64,000 nt of DNA from Cocos nucifera (GCA_006176705.1 QRFJ01000293.1:434001-498000), one strand, 5' to 3'; counted from the first letter of the stretch, positions 45,902 through 57,809 are shown. The notes: generated by a model from the letters alone, not told the origin. Numbers and translations: made by a program.

Positions 45902-48154
45902 TGTTAGATATATGTGCCCTAGAAGCCAGAATTGGCTGACACTTGTAATACACTTCTAGGGGCAAAATTATAATTTTGACTAAAATCAATAAAATGGGTT
46001 ATTTTCTATCACATATGTGTATTTAGTGTCTGTGATACATCCTTTGAGTTAATGGTAATGATAATTCATATTTTCAAGAGTTGAAAATTTAAGACATGAA
46101 TAATCATTATTAACTCATAAAATGCTCCTGACCATAGGATCATCACGAGGATGGTGATTGATCCGAAAGGTTGGTGTACAATCGCTTCTCTTTAGTAGAT
46201 GAGTCTTGAGTCTATGGTGTGGAGACACCGGAGCGAGAGTACAGGTACTCGTTAGAGAATGAGGGCACTGAGCGTGACCACCTCGAGTAGTCATTAGGAA
46301 GTCTACCTTCTCGTCAATGACTGACTCGATGCTGCAGTAGTGTGTCTGGTTCTTTGACCTGAGATGCATCGGCAGTTCACCTTGAGGGTGTTATAGTTTG
46401 ACTACACCATTACTCGATCTCCTAGCCATATGGAACCCTGAGGTGTATGTTGGCTATGACATGTTCATTGTAGGAACTGGATTGCATCAAGATGGAATCT
46501 ATCTACCTCGGTGGTAGAGGAGTAGCCCTATGATGATCATGAGAATCAAGTCCAGAAATCCATGGCCATGGTAGAGTGAAATAATAGAAAGAGTTTCTAT
46601 TTAGATTTTCACATTGGACTCGAATCGAATGATTACATCATATGACAGAGACTAGGGTTTGACGAGTTCACCTTAACCCTAATCTGATCGGGGCTCAAGA
46701 TAGAAGAACTGAATCACACAGGTAGCTGCACCAAGAGGTTCGCATTCAGCTCTGATGGGTTGCCACCATATACTGCTAGGTGTCACTGGTGGATTTTGGG
46801 AGCAATTAGAATGATTTAGATGATCGATCATTCTAGCTGTTCGAATCAGAAGAGTTCTGATCCATCGAAAGGAGTTTCGATGATGTCGATGATAGAGATC
46901 ATGACATATCCCATTACCATACAGAACTGAACCTAACTGGGTCACACAAACAAGGGTTTGAATCTGGTGATCATCAATTGAACTGATCTAGTTCAATTGA
47001 TCTGAATGAGATTCAATTAGGTTCAAGGAAATCGTGCTAGCACTCGATTGAACCTAACGTTCTTCTTTTGCTATCATAAATAAGTTGTCCTGTCTGAGCC
47101 AAAGGAGTTTGTGCTCAAACAGAGGCCTTCATTCGATTCAGAGGCCTTCACTTGGTTTGACAGAGCCTAATCTAGGTCAGAAAAAAGGTTTGTCTTATTT
47201 TTGTAAGATATACCTGCCATTTTTGGTCACCTACCATTTTTCGTCCTTTTGACTTTGGTCACAAAAGTTGACTTTTGATTGGTCAAATGTTGCCCATTGA
47301 CACTTTGACTTCTATCCACGTGTCACGCACCTATTGGAGAGTTGGTGGGGGCTTGTCCCCAAGCTGGAGGCGCCCAGGAGTTCCCTGTTGGATAGGGACT
47401 CCATCCCTTTTTTGGATTCGATTTAGACTTCTCTTAAGAACAAGCTTTGACTGGTCTTAGGCACCATTAGAATGAATCCAAGGGACTCTGTTTCCTACTA
47501 ATTAGATTTAGATCTGATATTCACAAAGGTTTGATTGTGGAAGAAGTGGAGTTGGATCCATGTATAGTCTATAGATAAGACCCTATGCCCAACTCAAGGA
47601 GAATCTGAAATCAATTGAAAATCCCATGCCCTAAGGTTGCCTCTCCTCTCCTCCTCCATGCCAGGTCCATCTTTCTCCCTCTCCTCTCCATGCCCAAAGA
47701 AGTTTGGCATCCAGTTGGTGCAATCCAGACGAGAGAAAGGCGACAGAAAGCTAGAAGGCTGCGCTGCTGTAAAGGACAACTGCTGATCTTCAAAAGGTAT
47801 TTTGAAGATCCTCCAAATCAGATCCAGATCTAATTTTTGGAGACATGATAGAGAAGAAGAGAATCTCTAGATCCAGTCCGAGTGGATATCGGTAGAGATC
47901 AGGCACTTGCGTGGCTAGATCCAGAACCTTTTGCTGCATACAGGATCATCAATGGGTAATAGGATTACCCTACATCAAGGTAAACTAAATATGATTTAAT
48001 TTATCTATATTTTATTTTTATTATTAGAATAATAAAGATCAGATCTAAAACATCCTAAATCTGATCTAGATCAAAGAGAAAAAATTTTGAAATATATCCC
48101 TTGATCCAAGCAGATCTGAACGAACATGGTCCAAAAAATCAGGATTTTTCTTCA
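45902..48154 (+). repeat. B 3' LTR, chimeric
   Basis: 2253 bp, TGTTAGATATATG to GGATTTTTCTTCA. Up to about 47130 it is nearly identical to B's 5' LTR. After that it switches to a clearly divergent Family 1 sequence. At the switch the motif CAGAGGCCTTCA occurs twice within 30 bp (about 47120-47150). The U3 hairpin at 47377-47402 has arms GGAGTTCCCT and AGGGACTCC with one bulge. Confidence 0.9.
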
Positions 48155-48990
48155 AATTTTTGATTCAAATAAATTGACCGGTCCAAATTATATGGACTGA
48201 CTGAGAAACTTAAAAATAGTACTCGGTCAAGAAAAACTCTCCTATATTCTTGATGCCCCTGATCCTAAGCCATTAGAAAAAGATGCTACAGATGAAGATA
48301 AGTCCACACACAAGATGTGGCAAAATGATTCCCTTACTAACAAATGCATCGTACTTGCCTCCATGAATAATGAATTATAGAGGCAGTACGATGGCATTGA
48401 CACTCAATCCATATTGCTCAATCTAAAAGAGCTTTATGGAGAGCTGACTAGGACTGCTAGATATGAGATATCTAAGCAATTATTTCGTGCAAGAATGACA
48501 GAAGGAACATTCATACAAAATCATGTTCTAATGGTAATTGACCTAATCACTTGATTATGTTAATTAGATTTTGTTATGGATGGAGAGTTAAGTTAAGATC
48601 TGATCCTGCAATCACTCCCAGAATCATTTTCTCAGTTTGTCATGAACTATCACATGAACAAATTAAATTTTTCTTTGTCTGAGCTATTAAATATGCTTAA
48701 GATAGCAGAAAGCCATATTAAGAAGGATAAGGATCCTCTTCTTCTTGTGGATGGGATCTCCAAGAAGAAGGCAAGCAAAAAGGGTTCAAAGAGGAGGCTG
48801 AACTCTAAAGATGGTATAAATAAGAAGAAAAAGGGGAAGAAGGTCTCTGGACAGATGACCTATTTTCACTATGGCAAAATAGGTCATTGGAAGAGGAATT
48901 GCATGGCTCACCTTACAACCGTGAAGTCTGGTGCAAATAATGTACCAAAATGTATGTATAAGATACATACTATATGGTCATTAAATTCTT
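48155..48990 (+). pseudogene. C copia gag
   Basis: Begins within the gag N-terminus (FDSNKLTGPNY, then LRNLKIVLGQEKLSYIL). It continues with QSILLNLKELYGELTRTARYEI, VMDGELS, DLILQSLPESFSQFVMNYHMNKLNFSLSEL and a strongly basic tail. A zinc-knuckle remnant YFHYGKIGHWKRNC lies at about 48861-48902, with both leading Cys changed to Tyr. Stops lie near 48200, 48378 and 48553. It resembles Family 1 gag only in general plan. Confidence 0.85.
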
Positions 48991-50340
48991 CCATTTCATA
49001 CTCTTGGGTATTAGATACCGACTGTGATTTTCATATCTACAAATCTTTGCAGGGGCTATAGAAAATTAAGAGTTTGAAGAAAGGTGACTTCAAGCTTTAT
49101 GGCATAGGAGGAGAGTCTATCCAAGCAAAAGCTATAGGGATAAATATATTGAAATTACCTTCTGAAAAGATCTTAGAAATTATAAATTATTATTATATGC
49201 CTAAGATCATTAGAAATATTATTTCTATAACCTTGCTATTAAAACAACATTATAGTCTTGATGTAACGAGTGAAGGTTGCTCGATTAAATATTCCAATGA
49301 AAATATTTGTTTTAGCATATTTAGCAAAGGTTTGTTGACTCTATGTTTGGATGACAATATATTTCATATTGATGAAAATAGAAAATGTAAGAGAGATAAC
49401 ATAAATAATACTTTACTTTGGATTGTTCGATTAGGTCTATATTTAGTAAGGGACTAGAAATTAAACAAGTTATTATAAAGAAAAAGTTTTGATCTCTGTT
49501 TTGATTGATGAGACATTAGGCTCATGGGTAAAATGACCAAGACTTCCATTTAGTAGGACATGAAGAAAGGACAAATGAGTTATTAGGACTTATACATATG
49601 GATGTATGTTGGTCCTATGACAACTCAAGCCAGAGGAGGATACTCTTATTTTATTAATGTTCACTGATGATTTATCTAGGTTTGGATATGTGTATCTTAT
49701 GAAACATTAAATTCAAAAGCCTTTGATAAATTTAAAGAGTATCAAAGTATGGTCGAAAAATAAACTGGACAATGTATAAAAATCCTTCGATCTGATCGGA
49801 GAGGAGAATACTTATCTAGTGAGTTTCTAGACTATCATAAATTTAAAGGAATTCTCTCTGAATGGACACCTTTTTATACACCACAATTAAATGGTGTAGT
49901 CGAAAGAAAAAATCGTACCTTATTAGATATGGTATAGTCCATGATTTGCTTCACTGAATTACCTATTTTCTTCTGGGATCATGCTCTCGGAGACTGCAAT
50001 TTACATCTTGAATAGAGTACCTTCTAAATCTGTATCTAGTACTCCATATGACATATGGAGAAGTAAGAAACCTTAATCTTAAGTATCTTAAGATATGGGG
50101 TTGTCCAGCATTATGTCAAAAAAAATTTTGGACATAAACTTGATGCTAGATCAGATAGATGTCTATTTATAGGAATATCCTAGAAATAGTATAAGGATAT
50201 TTATTCTACCATCCTACTGAACAAAAGATATTTGTAAGTAGGCATGCCACTTTTCATGGAAAAAGAATTTATCCTAGAAAAAGGGCAGTAATGGCAGAAA
50301 TATTGAACTTAGTGAAGTTCAAGAAAAATAAATAGAAATT
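48991..50340 (+). pseudogene. C copia protease and integrase
   Basis: The protease active site reads WVLDTDCDFHI where copia elements usually have D-T-G-C-x-x-H, so the Gly is lost. The segments LKKGDFKLYGIGG, YYYMPKIIRNIISI and CFSIFSKGLL follow. The integrase is badly frameshifted between 49455 and 49760, but Asp-containing MDVCW-like (about 49600), RSDRRGEYLSSEFL (about 49786) and NGVVERKNRTLLD (about 49888) are visible. The end has HATFHGKRIYPRKRAV. The codon matching the Family 1 UAG is a sense codon here. Confidence 0.85.
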
Positions 50341-51484
50341 TCTCAACCATATTAATCACATAAATATGAAAGAACCAAAATACATAACTCCTATCCATAG
50401 GTCTGAAAAGAGTACGAAATACACCTGTGAGGTATGGGTTTCATTATTGAGAACAATGAAGCCCAAGTCATTGAGAAATGACGAACCTCTGACCTATATG
50501 GAAGCAGTCAAAAGTAAGGACTCTTACAAATGGCTGGCTGCCATGCAATCCGAAATGGAATCCATGCACACCAACAAAGTATGGACTTTGGTGGATGCAC
50601 CAGAGGATATAAATCCTATTGGATGCAAATGGATTTTTAAGAAAAAGATTGGAGCTGATGGTCAAATTGAAACCTATAAAGGCCAGATTGGTCGGCTAAG
50701 GGTTTTAGGCAAAAATAGGGGATTGATTATGATGAAACATTTTCACCTGTTGCCATGCTCAAATCTATTCGGATTATGCTTGCTATAGCAGCATACCACG
50801 ATTATGAAATATGGCAAATGGATGTAAAGACTGCCTTCCTTAATGATTTTCTTGAGGAGGAGGTCTATATGTCACAGCCAGAGGGATTTGAGTCAAATGA
50901 GAAGACCAAATCAGGTATGCAAGCTTAAGAGATCCATTTATGGATTAAAGCAAGCATCAAGGAGTTGGAACATCCATTTTGATGTAAACAGTCAAAAGAG
51001 TTTGGTTTTATCAAGAATGTTGATGATGAACCATGTGTGTACAAGAAGAACTAGTGGGAGTAACCATAGTCTTCTTGGTTCTGTATGTAGATGACATACT
51101 CCTCATTGGGAAATGATATCCCAATGTTACAATCAGTCAAATTATGGCTATCAAATAAGTTTTTCATGAAAGACTTTGGGAGAAGCATCCTATATACTAG
51201 GAATAAAGATCTATAGAGATAGATCTAAGAGGATGCTAGGCTTGTCCCAATCTAAGGTACATTGACTTAATACTAAAAAGATTCAGTATGGATGGGAGTA
51301 AAAGAGGTTACTTTACCCATGAGTCAAGGCATACATCTCTCTAAAAAGATGTCTCCAAAGACACCTGAAGAGAGAAATAGAATGAGTTCTATTCCTTATG
51401 CTTCGACTGTTGGATCAATAATGTATGCCATGTTATGTACAAGGCCTGATGTTGCTTATGCCTTAGGCATTGCAAGTAGATTTT
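50341..51484 (+). pseudogene. C copia reverse transcriptase
   Basis: Visible parts are DSYKWLAAMQSEMESMHTNK, VWTLVDAPEDINPIGCKWIF, KKKIGADGQIETYK, QMDVKTAFLNDFLEEEVYM (about 50812), KRSIYGLKQASRSWN and the catalytic VLYVDDILLIG at about 51079-51110. GSIMYAMLCTRPDVAYALGI lies near 51415-51470. Frameshifts near 50685, 50915, 51050, 51110 and 51175 break it into pieces. The closest relatives are TNT1-94-type pol proteins in general. This is a dead copy. Confidence 0.88.
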
Positions 51485-52068
51485 AGGCTAATTCAGAAGA
51501 GGATCATTTGAAGGCTGTGAAAAATAATCTTAAGTACTTGAGAAGGACTAAAGATATTTTTCTAGTATATGGTGGTTTTGATCTTAAACTAGAAGCATAT
51601 TCTAATTCTAGTTTTCAATTAGACCCAGATGATAGCAAATCCATTTTAGGGTATGTCATTGCTCTGAACGATGGAGCAGTGAGTTGAAAGAGTACTAAGC
51701 AACCAATTGTAATTGACTCAACAACTGAGGCAGAATACATAGCTACAAGTGAAATCGCCATGGAAGCTGTCTGGATGAAGAAGTTCATCATTGAATTGGG
51801 TGTTATTCCTAAAATTAAGAATCTAGTATCACTTTACTAAGATAATATTGGAGCTATTGCTCAAGCAAAGGAACCAAGGACTCATCATAAATCCAAACAC
51901 ATTCTGAGATGCTTCCATCTCATTCGTGAAATTATTGAAAGACAAGATGTCATCATAGAATGAGTAGACACAAAGAACAACATAGCAGACCCATTCACTA
52001 AGGCTTTACCACTGCAACTGTTTGCTCTCCGTCTTGATTGTATAGGATTAAAATATAAGGATGATTGA
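51485..52068 (+). pseudogene. C copia RNase H
   Basis: Reads NLKYLRRTKDIFLVYGG, AYSNSSFQLDPDDSKS, DGAVS, STKQPIVIDSTTEAEYIATSE, MEAVWMKKFIIELGVIP, DNIGAIAQAKEPRTHHKSKHI, CFHLIREI and NNIADPFTKALPLQL, with stops near 51688, 51838 and 51961. It ends at the stop 52066-52068. The first catalytic Asp (normally YTDS/YSDA) is Asn. A purine-rich GCAAGTAGGAGAT leads into the LTR at 52089. Confidence 0.88.
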
Positions 52069-52088
52069 CTTTAGTGCAAGTAGGAGAT

Positions 52089-54528
52089 TGAAAAAAATAT
52101 GCCCTCAAGCCAATCAAAATTTACTTAGTTATTTATTTGGACTATTCTTTGTCTTCCAAACTCATGTAATGATATTTTAAAATAAATAAAGGCATTTATT
52201 TCATCATATGTAGTATCTTATTATTTATTTAAGATTATGATGAATCCCATAAATTAAGGCTATGGTTTTAAAATTATAATGAGATCATACCAGTGAGATC
52301 TAAAATCTTAAAACCCTAATTTAAACACCCTGGTCGATGGAACATTGAGTTGGGGATCAATATTTTCGTTAATACTAGCACATCCTTTGTATGCTCGATT
52401 GAGAGGATGATTGATCTCACAATCACTTGTGTATGACACTAATACAAGGATGTGGGTGCTCATTAGAGAATGAGTTCACTGAATTGATCCAAGTCGAGAA
52501 TATCTAATAGAGTCTTATTTACATATCAATAGATGGTTCTCATGGTGGAATTGTGCATGTAATTCTTAGACCTGAAACTACCATAGAACCTTATATATAT
52601 GAATCCATATTTTGGTTCATACTCATTCATGATTTAGTCATATATGGGGTGATCTGGATATGATGGATTATATATGAAAGTTGTGAGTAGGTTAACATGG
52701 AATCGATCACTCCTAGTAAGAGGAAATCGCATCCTGCCTGCTTCAAACAAATGATGATTTAGGAAGACTTTGATCAAAGCATGATAAAAATTAGAAATGA
52801 TTTCTAATGTTTCATTAAATAAATTATCATCATAAGATTGAAAGAGAAATAAATATGATATTGGGTTTGACATATTTCCATACCCAGAGTCATATTCAGG
52901 ATGCAGGATGATCGAAGGATCTAGTTGCACGATAATTTTCCACTGAAGGATACTTTTGGTATTTTCATCAAAATTTCACATCTTCTAAGAAGTCACAATA
53001 TATTGCTAGATGTCAATCATGTCTTGTGGGTTTGATCGAATTAAATTTTTTTAATTTGATCATTAAATTAGAAAGTATTCTAATTGGTCAAATTGGGTAG
53101 CCTAGTTTTGACCTAAATTGGTTTGTTTGAGTTCTAACCAGATTAGGTCAAATCACATCCAGACCCACTGCTGGCTAGATGAAGAACTCAATGGGTCACA
53201 CACAAAGAGAATTGATTAAAGATCTAATTAGATTAGACTATGTTTGCAAGTTGAACATGCTAGCATATGTAGCAAACTCTAGCACCTAGATTCGAATTGG
53301 ATTCGAATCGGCTTTCAATTTGGGATAATTAAGGTCAGATTTGAGCCAAATTGGATTTGGTCTTGAATTAGGTTAGCCTAGACTGATTGGGCTTTAGAGA
53401 GTCTCTCTCTTGCGTGTGGGAAGTCATTCATGTGCAAGAGTCCTTGGCGCATGGGTTTATATAGGCGCCTTCTTCTTTGACTTTTCCTTCCTTTTTCCAT
53501 GTCGCATAAATTTACATATGGGTTTGGACATCTGAGATGGGGCATAGAAGAGTCCTTCTATAGGTTAAATACTATGTTATTTGATTAATATTTGCATGAG
53601 AAGGGACTCCTTGCCGCCACTCTTCTAGGACTCCTTGCCGCCTCTTGGACCAAGTCAAAGTCCCTTGGGATTTTGACTATTCAAAGATTATCTCCATGCT
53701 ATTTTGCAGAATGGGTGTCCCACTTTTAGGCCATTGGATGGCCTACTTATCTGATCTAATGGTAGAATTTGATGGTGCCAAAAATAAAAGCCAACGACTC
53801 TTCATAAATAACTTATGTAGAATTAGTCCAAGAGTCCTTCTGCTTTAAGGCACCTCTTGGACTAAGTCTACATGTCGTTATTATCTAATGAGGCAAGAGA
53901 TAGGCTGAAGGGACATGAGATAATAATATGGAAAGGGTGTGAGAAAATGTGTTGGGACCCCTACGTACATTATATATAGTGGTGCGCACCGAGAGTTCGT
54001 AGATTTAGAAAATTATCTTTCTTTCTTACAAGTGTTTCCTTATTGTCCAATTTTTTTCCTCCCCTTCTCTTGTTCGAACCTTGTCCTTATAAGGATAAGA
54101 AGTCATCTTAAGACAAAGAGATTAGGAAGAAAAATTAAGAGGACAAGGAAAAAAGAAAGAAAGGGAGAGGTAAGGAAGGTGACATAAAGGCTAAGGAAGG
54201 TCTTGCCCATTTAATTAAAGTTCTTGTTACTAAAATTTTAATTATATAAATCAGAGATCCTGGTGTTTTGATCAAATCTTCATGTGGATCAACATTAGAG
54301 GGTGAACACGTGGGCACCTGGTGGAACCCCTAACGGACTACTTCCGATAATTAGGGTCAATTCAGGGTTTAGCGATAAGAGGTATGTTCAATACTTTCTT
54401 TTATATTACAAATGCATGCTATATGATTTAATTGCTAATAAGATGGTCCTAGGGTTTGGGTTTGGTTCGTATGATTTTGTAATTTTGCTTTAAAATCTAT
54501 GCTTCCGCCTTGTACACCAATTCCAACA
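52089..54528 (+). repeat. C 3' LTR, Family 2
   Basis: About 2.44 kb, from TGAAAAAAATATGCCC to ACACCAATTCCAACA. The first kilobase is matched, inverted, by C' at 56639-57684. No protein-coding gene is seen. Short frames at 52634-52930, 53645-53848 and 53939-54187 are not supported by any motif. A degenerate TATATATAG-type box lies near 53972-53980. Confidence 0.8.
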
Positions 54529-55867
54529 GTTCTTTCATGTCTAAAAAGGAGAGGAGCCCGATAGGTCTTAAGTTTATCGGCAAAGTCAAGGTCGTCCCTA
54601 TCTAAACTAGATGCTTGGCGGATTGACTCTCTAAGCAAACCCCATGAAGGAAGCCCTAACAATAGAGTAGGATAATACACGAAGAAGTACCTCTCCTTTC
54701 AGTTATGGATAGAAGAAGGGATACCTTTCAGTAACTCCTTCTTGCTGAACTAGGAAGAAAAGTACCATCAGTTCTTTGCAGAAGGATGGTGTTTGAAGGT
54801 ATAGTAACTTTTGACAAGAAAAATGGTCGGATGAATTTTAGTCAAGTGGCAAAGGGAGAGAAATCCAATCACAAACCTGAAAGAGTTCAGCACAATGGAA
54901 GCTAAGAAAATGGTCAAAAAATTAAAAAGTACAATTACAAAAGATGGAAGAGGAAGTCTTAGTCTGGCATAAAGTGCTTTTAGGTATAGAAAAAATCAAC
55001 CAAGCAGAGGAGTGCAAGCCCAGTCATTGGGTCCAGGGAGTTTTAGTTCAAATTCTAGGGGGACCATGAATTGAATCCTAATTAATGAAAGGCCATCTGG
55101 GGTTAGGGTATAGGGAATCACACTCAGTGTGAAGGTTGGATGGGACATATTTCTAAGATCGGTCTTGTCTATAGGATCAAGGTTTTGGAGGTCAGATCAG
55201 ACGAACTCTAAGAACTCATAGATTGAAAAGTTTTTGATGACATTCGGATCAAACAGACACCAAAAAATCTCCAAAAAATTGAGAGAATAAGGAGCAAAAT
55301 TTTCTTAAGGAAATCAAAAGGATAAAATGCAAGAGACACCAAAATAATTGAAGGAGAGGTTATGAAACTAACCTAGGTTGATCGAGAGGGGCAACGAGAT
55401 GTCGGGCGTGATGGAAATCAAATAGGAAAACATCCACAAGTGAAAAAAATAGAAAAGAAAATCGAAGAGCTCTCGAGCGGGAAGAAGGATACCAGTGGAA
55501 GAAAGAGAAGAGTTCGAATAGAAGTAATGATCCTGGGAGAAGAAAAGGGACTTAAATACCCTATAGGGCCTAAGATGGTTATGATGGCAGGTCGTCATTG
55601 GCCGATCTATGATTGACATGTGTCCTACTCATCATGATAGGTAGTTGATGGCTGACAGGATTTTAATGGCACCGTATATGGAGTAGAGTCCGATGGTAGT
55701 CTCGAATTGTCTTTTTGGATTGCTTCATATTTAAGAAACTTCGGTGCCAACATAATAAATTCCAAGACTCTCCATTCAACGAGTACGAAACCCGGGAAAG
55801 AACTTTGGTAGTCATTTTTTTCTTACTCCCTTCCCTCGAATCTCGAACTTGGGAGTAGGGGAACTAT
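54529..55867 (+). mobile_element. gypsy 3' internal region with antisense ORF remnant (probably G continued)
   Basis: No sense-strand coding frame. On the minus strand a degraded frame includes IPSSIHN, ERYFFVYYPTLLLGLPSWG, LLRESIRQASSLDRDDLDFADKLKTYRAPLLFRHERT (54534-54745, read leftwards). This resembles the antisense ORF of TAT-type gypsy elements. The piece at 38246-38627 would be its C-terminal end if C and B were removed. Position 55850-55863 (GGGAGTAGGGGA) looks like the polypurine tract before the LTR. Much of 54800-55350 shows nothing I can assign. Confidence 0.6.
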
Positions 55868-56638
55868 TATTGGGGTTGAACTCGCTCCTACTGATGTTCT
55901 GCTTGGTGTCTTATCTCAAGATGGTCCGGACTCCCTCCAGCCAGACTTCCTCCAACCAAACTCCTTCCAGTCAGACTACATCCGGCCGGACGTCCTCCAG
56001 CTGGACTTCCTCGGACCGAACTCCCTCTAGCCATACTTTCTCTGATCGAACTCCCTCCAGCCAGACTCCTCTAGTCGAACTTCTTCAATCAAACTTCTTT
56101 TAGCCAGACTCCTTCGAGCCAGACTCCTCCAGTCAATCTCCTTCTGGACTCCTTCGAGTAGCCCAACGGGCTCCTTTCAATTGAACTTCTCTCTATCCAT
56201 AGAAGGACCTCGCCATCAATTCTTGATACAACAAATATCAGTCAATACTTATATGATCTCAAAAACATTCAACCTTTAACTATTAAATCCCAATAGACTA
56301 GCACATCACGACAACAGATACTATCCTCCGTAATAAACTCCATGTGACCTTGAATGATCCACTATTAGATAGTTATGGCTATCATCATCAGTTTGTTATA
56401 GGCTCCGCCTACACAAGGGACCATCTAGAAATGTTTTCTCTTTAAGTTCAAAACTCTATTTTAATTTGCTTGAGCATTCTATTTCTATTGGCTAGAAGAA
56501 CTGACTTGATCGTCGAAGGATCCTGCCAGAGCCACCACCCCCAACTCCAGTTAAGACTTTATTTTGTAGGTTACCGATGATGACCTCATTTTCTCTAGCT
56601 CTAGCATAGTCTAATATCAACCAGATTCTGCACCAACA
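55868..56638 (+). repeat. gypsy 3' LTR (probably of G)
   Basis: About 771 bp between a polypurine-like tract and C' sequence. It starts near TATTGGGG (normally TGTTGGGG) and ends GCACCAACA. The end part (GATCCTGCCAGAGCCACCACCCC and ACTCCAGTTAAGACTTTATTTTGTAGG) looks like a gypsy U5. It is followed by ATTAT, then inverted copia LTR, so this is the outer end of the insertion. The exact start is uncertain by a few bases. Confidence 0.7.
55926..56158 (+). repeat. 15-bp minisatellite in the gypsy LTR
   Basis: About 16 imperfect copies of a 15-bp unit, CCGGACTCCCTCCAG, with 1-bp length variants toward the end. Because 15 is a multiple of 3, it makes a false open frame rich in Ser, Thr, Pro and Gln (55849-56103). 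Confidence 0.85.
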
Positions 56639-57684
56639 ATTATAACTCAATCAAACCAATTTAGGTCAAATCGAGCTGACCTGATCTAATCAATCAGAAT
56701 CCTTTCAATTGGTGATCAAGTTAAACTCATTAATTCGATCGAATCCACAAGACAAGATTGACATCTAGCAACGTATCATGTCTACCTAGAAGATATAAAA
56801 TTTTGATAAAAATTTAAAAAATATCCTTCAGTGAAAAGTTATCATGCAATTTGATCCTACGATCATCCTGTATCTTAAATATGACTCTAGATATGAGATT
56901 ATGTTAAATCAAATATCATATTCATATTTCTCTTAATTGTATAATGATGATTTGATTATTGCAATATTAGAAATCATTTCTAATGTTCATCATGCTTGGA
57001 TCAATGTCTTCCTAAATTATCATTTGATTGAAGCAAGTAGAATGCGATCTTCTCTTACCAAGAGTGATTATTTCCATATTGACCTACTCACAACCTCCAC
57101 ATGCAATCCACCATATCCAGAATACCCCATACATGACTAAGTCATACATGAGTATGAACCAAAATATGGATTCATGTATACAAGGCTCTATGACAATCTC
57201 AGGTCAAAGGATTACATACATAACTCCCACTATTATTAACGTCTCTTGATGTGCAAATAAGACTCCATCAGATGTTTTCAAGTTAGATAAATTAAGTAAG
57301 CTCATTCTCTAATGAGCATCCACATCCTTATATTAGTATCTTACACAAGTGATTGTGAGATCAATTACCCTCTCTATCGAGTATCCATAGGATGTATTAG
57401 TCTTTTCGGAGCCCCAACTGAATGTTCTATTGATCAAAAGTAATTTAGATTAAGATATTAAGATTTTAGGTCTCACAAGTATGATCTCATCATAATCCTC
57501 AAATCATAGCTTTGATCTATGAGGTTCATCATAATCTTAAAAAAATAATAAGATGCAGCATATGATGAAATATAAATACTTTTATTTATTTATAAAAATG
57601 TCATCACATGAGACTGGGAGATAATAGAATAATCCATCCAAAAAATATATTTCAATTGACTTTTAGGGCATATTCTTTTCAACA
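56639..57684 (-). repeat. C', partial Family 2 LTR, inverted
   Basis: Reverse complement of the first kilobase of C's LTR. The LTR start (TGTTGAAAAGAATATGCCC) is at 57684. It is cut at 56639 by the end of the gypsy LTR, so the rest should lie beyond G's 5' end, outside the window. On the right the copy abuts H's RNase H at 57685 (TCAAC would be the target repeat). It is older and more diverged than C. Confidence 0.8.
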
Positions 57685-57809
57685 TCAACCTTCAGAAGAT
57701 CAACAAAAAGGAGAACCTGGCTGATCCATTCACTAAAGTCCTTATGATGAAAGGGTTCGATAATCACAAATCAAAGATGGATATAAGATACTATACAAAG
57801 TGGCTTTAG
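57685..57809 (+). pseudogene. H copia RNase H C-terminus
   Basis: Last 41 codons of a copia pol: LQKINKKENLADPFTKVLMM, FDNHKSKMDIRYYTKWL and stop. It matches the same stretch of F (LQKIDRKENMADPFTKAL) and is shorter and different from Family 1. The rest of H's pol would lie left of C', beyond the window. A purine-rich GATAAAGTGAGAG precedes the LTR. Confidence 0.85.

Larger units (their letters stand above)
38628..48154 (+). mobile_element. Copia element B, Family 1, 5'-truncated with gag deletion
   Basis: Nearly identical to A over the leader and pol. The 5' LTR lacks its first 338 bp and joins directly to gypsy G sequence. The gag lacks about 510 bp. The 3' LTR is a chimera after about 47130. 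The right end abuts the gag of element C at 48155, so B was inserted into C. The left target repeat is gone. B depends on others for Gag even apart from its stops. Confidence 0.92.
48155..54528 (+). mobile_element. Copia element C, Family 2, 5' end missing
   Basis: Degenerate Ty1/copia element distinct from Family 1. It starts inside gag at the right edge of B and runs through protease, integrase, RT, RNase H, polypurine tract and a 3' LTR ending TTCCAACA at 54528. Its 5' LTR and gag start are absent from the window. What follows at 54529 looks like gypsy sequence, so C was probably inserted into G. Confidence 0.88.

Noticed and set aside
52634..54680. Possible host gene in the gene-poor stretch with several frames of 60-98 codons
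   Set aside because: The stretch to 54528 is C's LTR. The frames have no motif and no splice-linked partner that I could see. The frame at 54435-54680 spans an element boundary, and only its part beyond 54528 is kept, as antisense ORF remnant.
55849..56103. Ser/Thr/Pro/Gln-rich repeat protein
   Set aside because: A by-product of the 15-bp minisatellite in a gypsy LTR.
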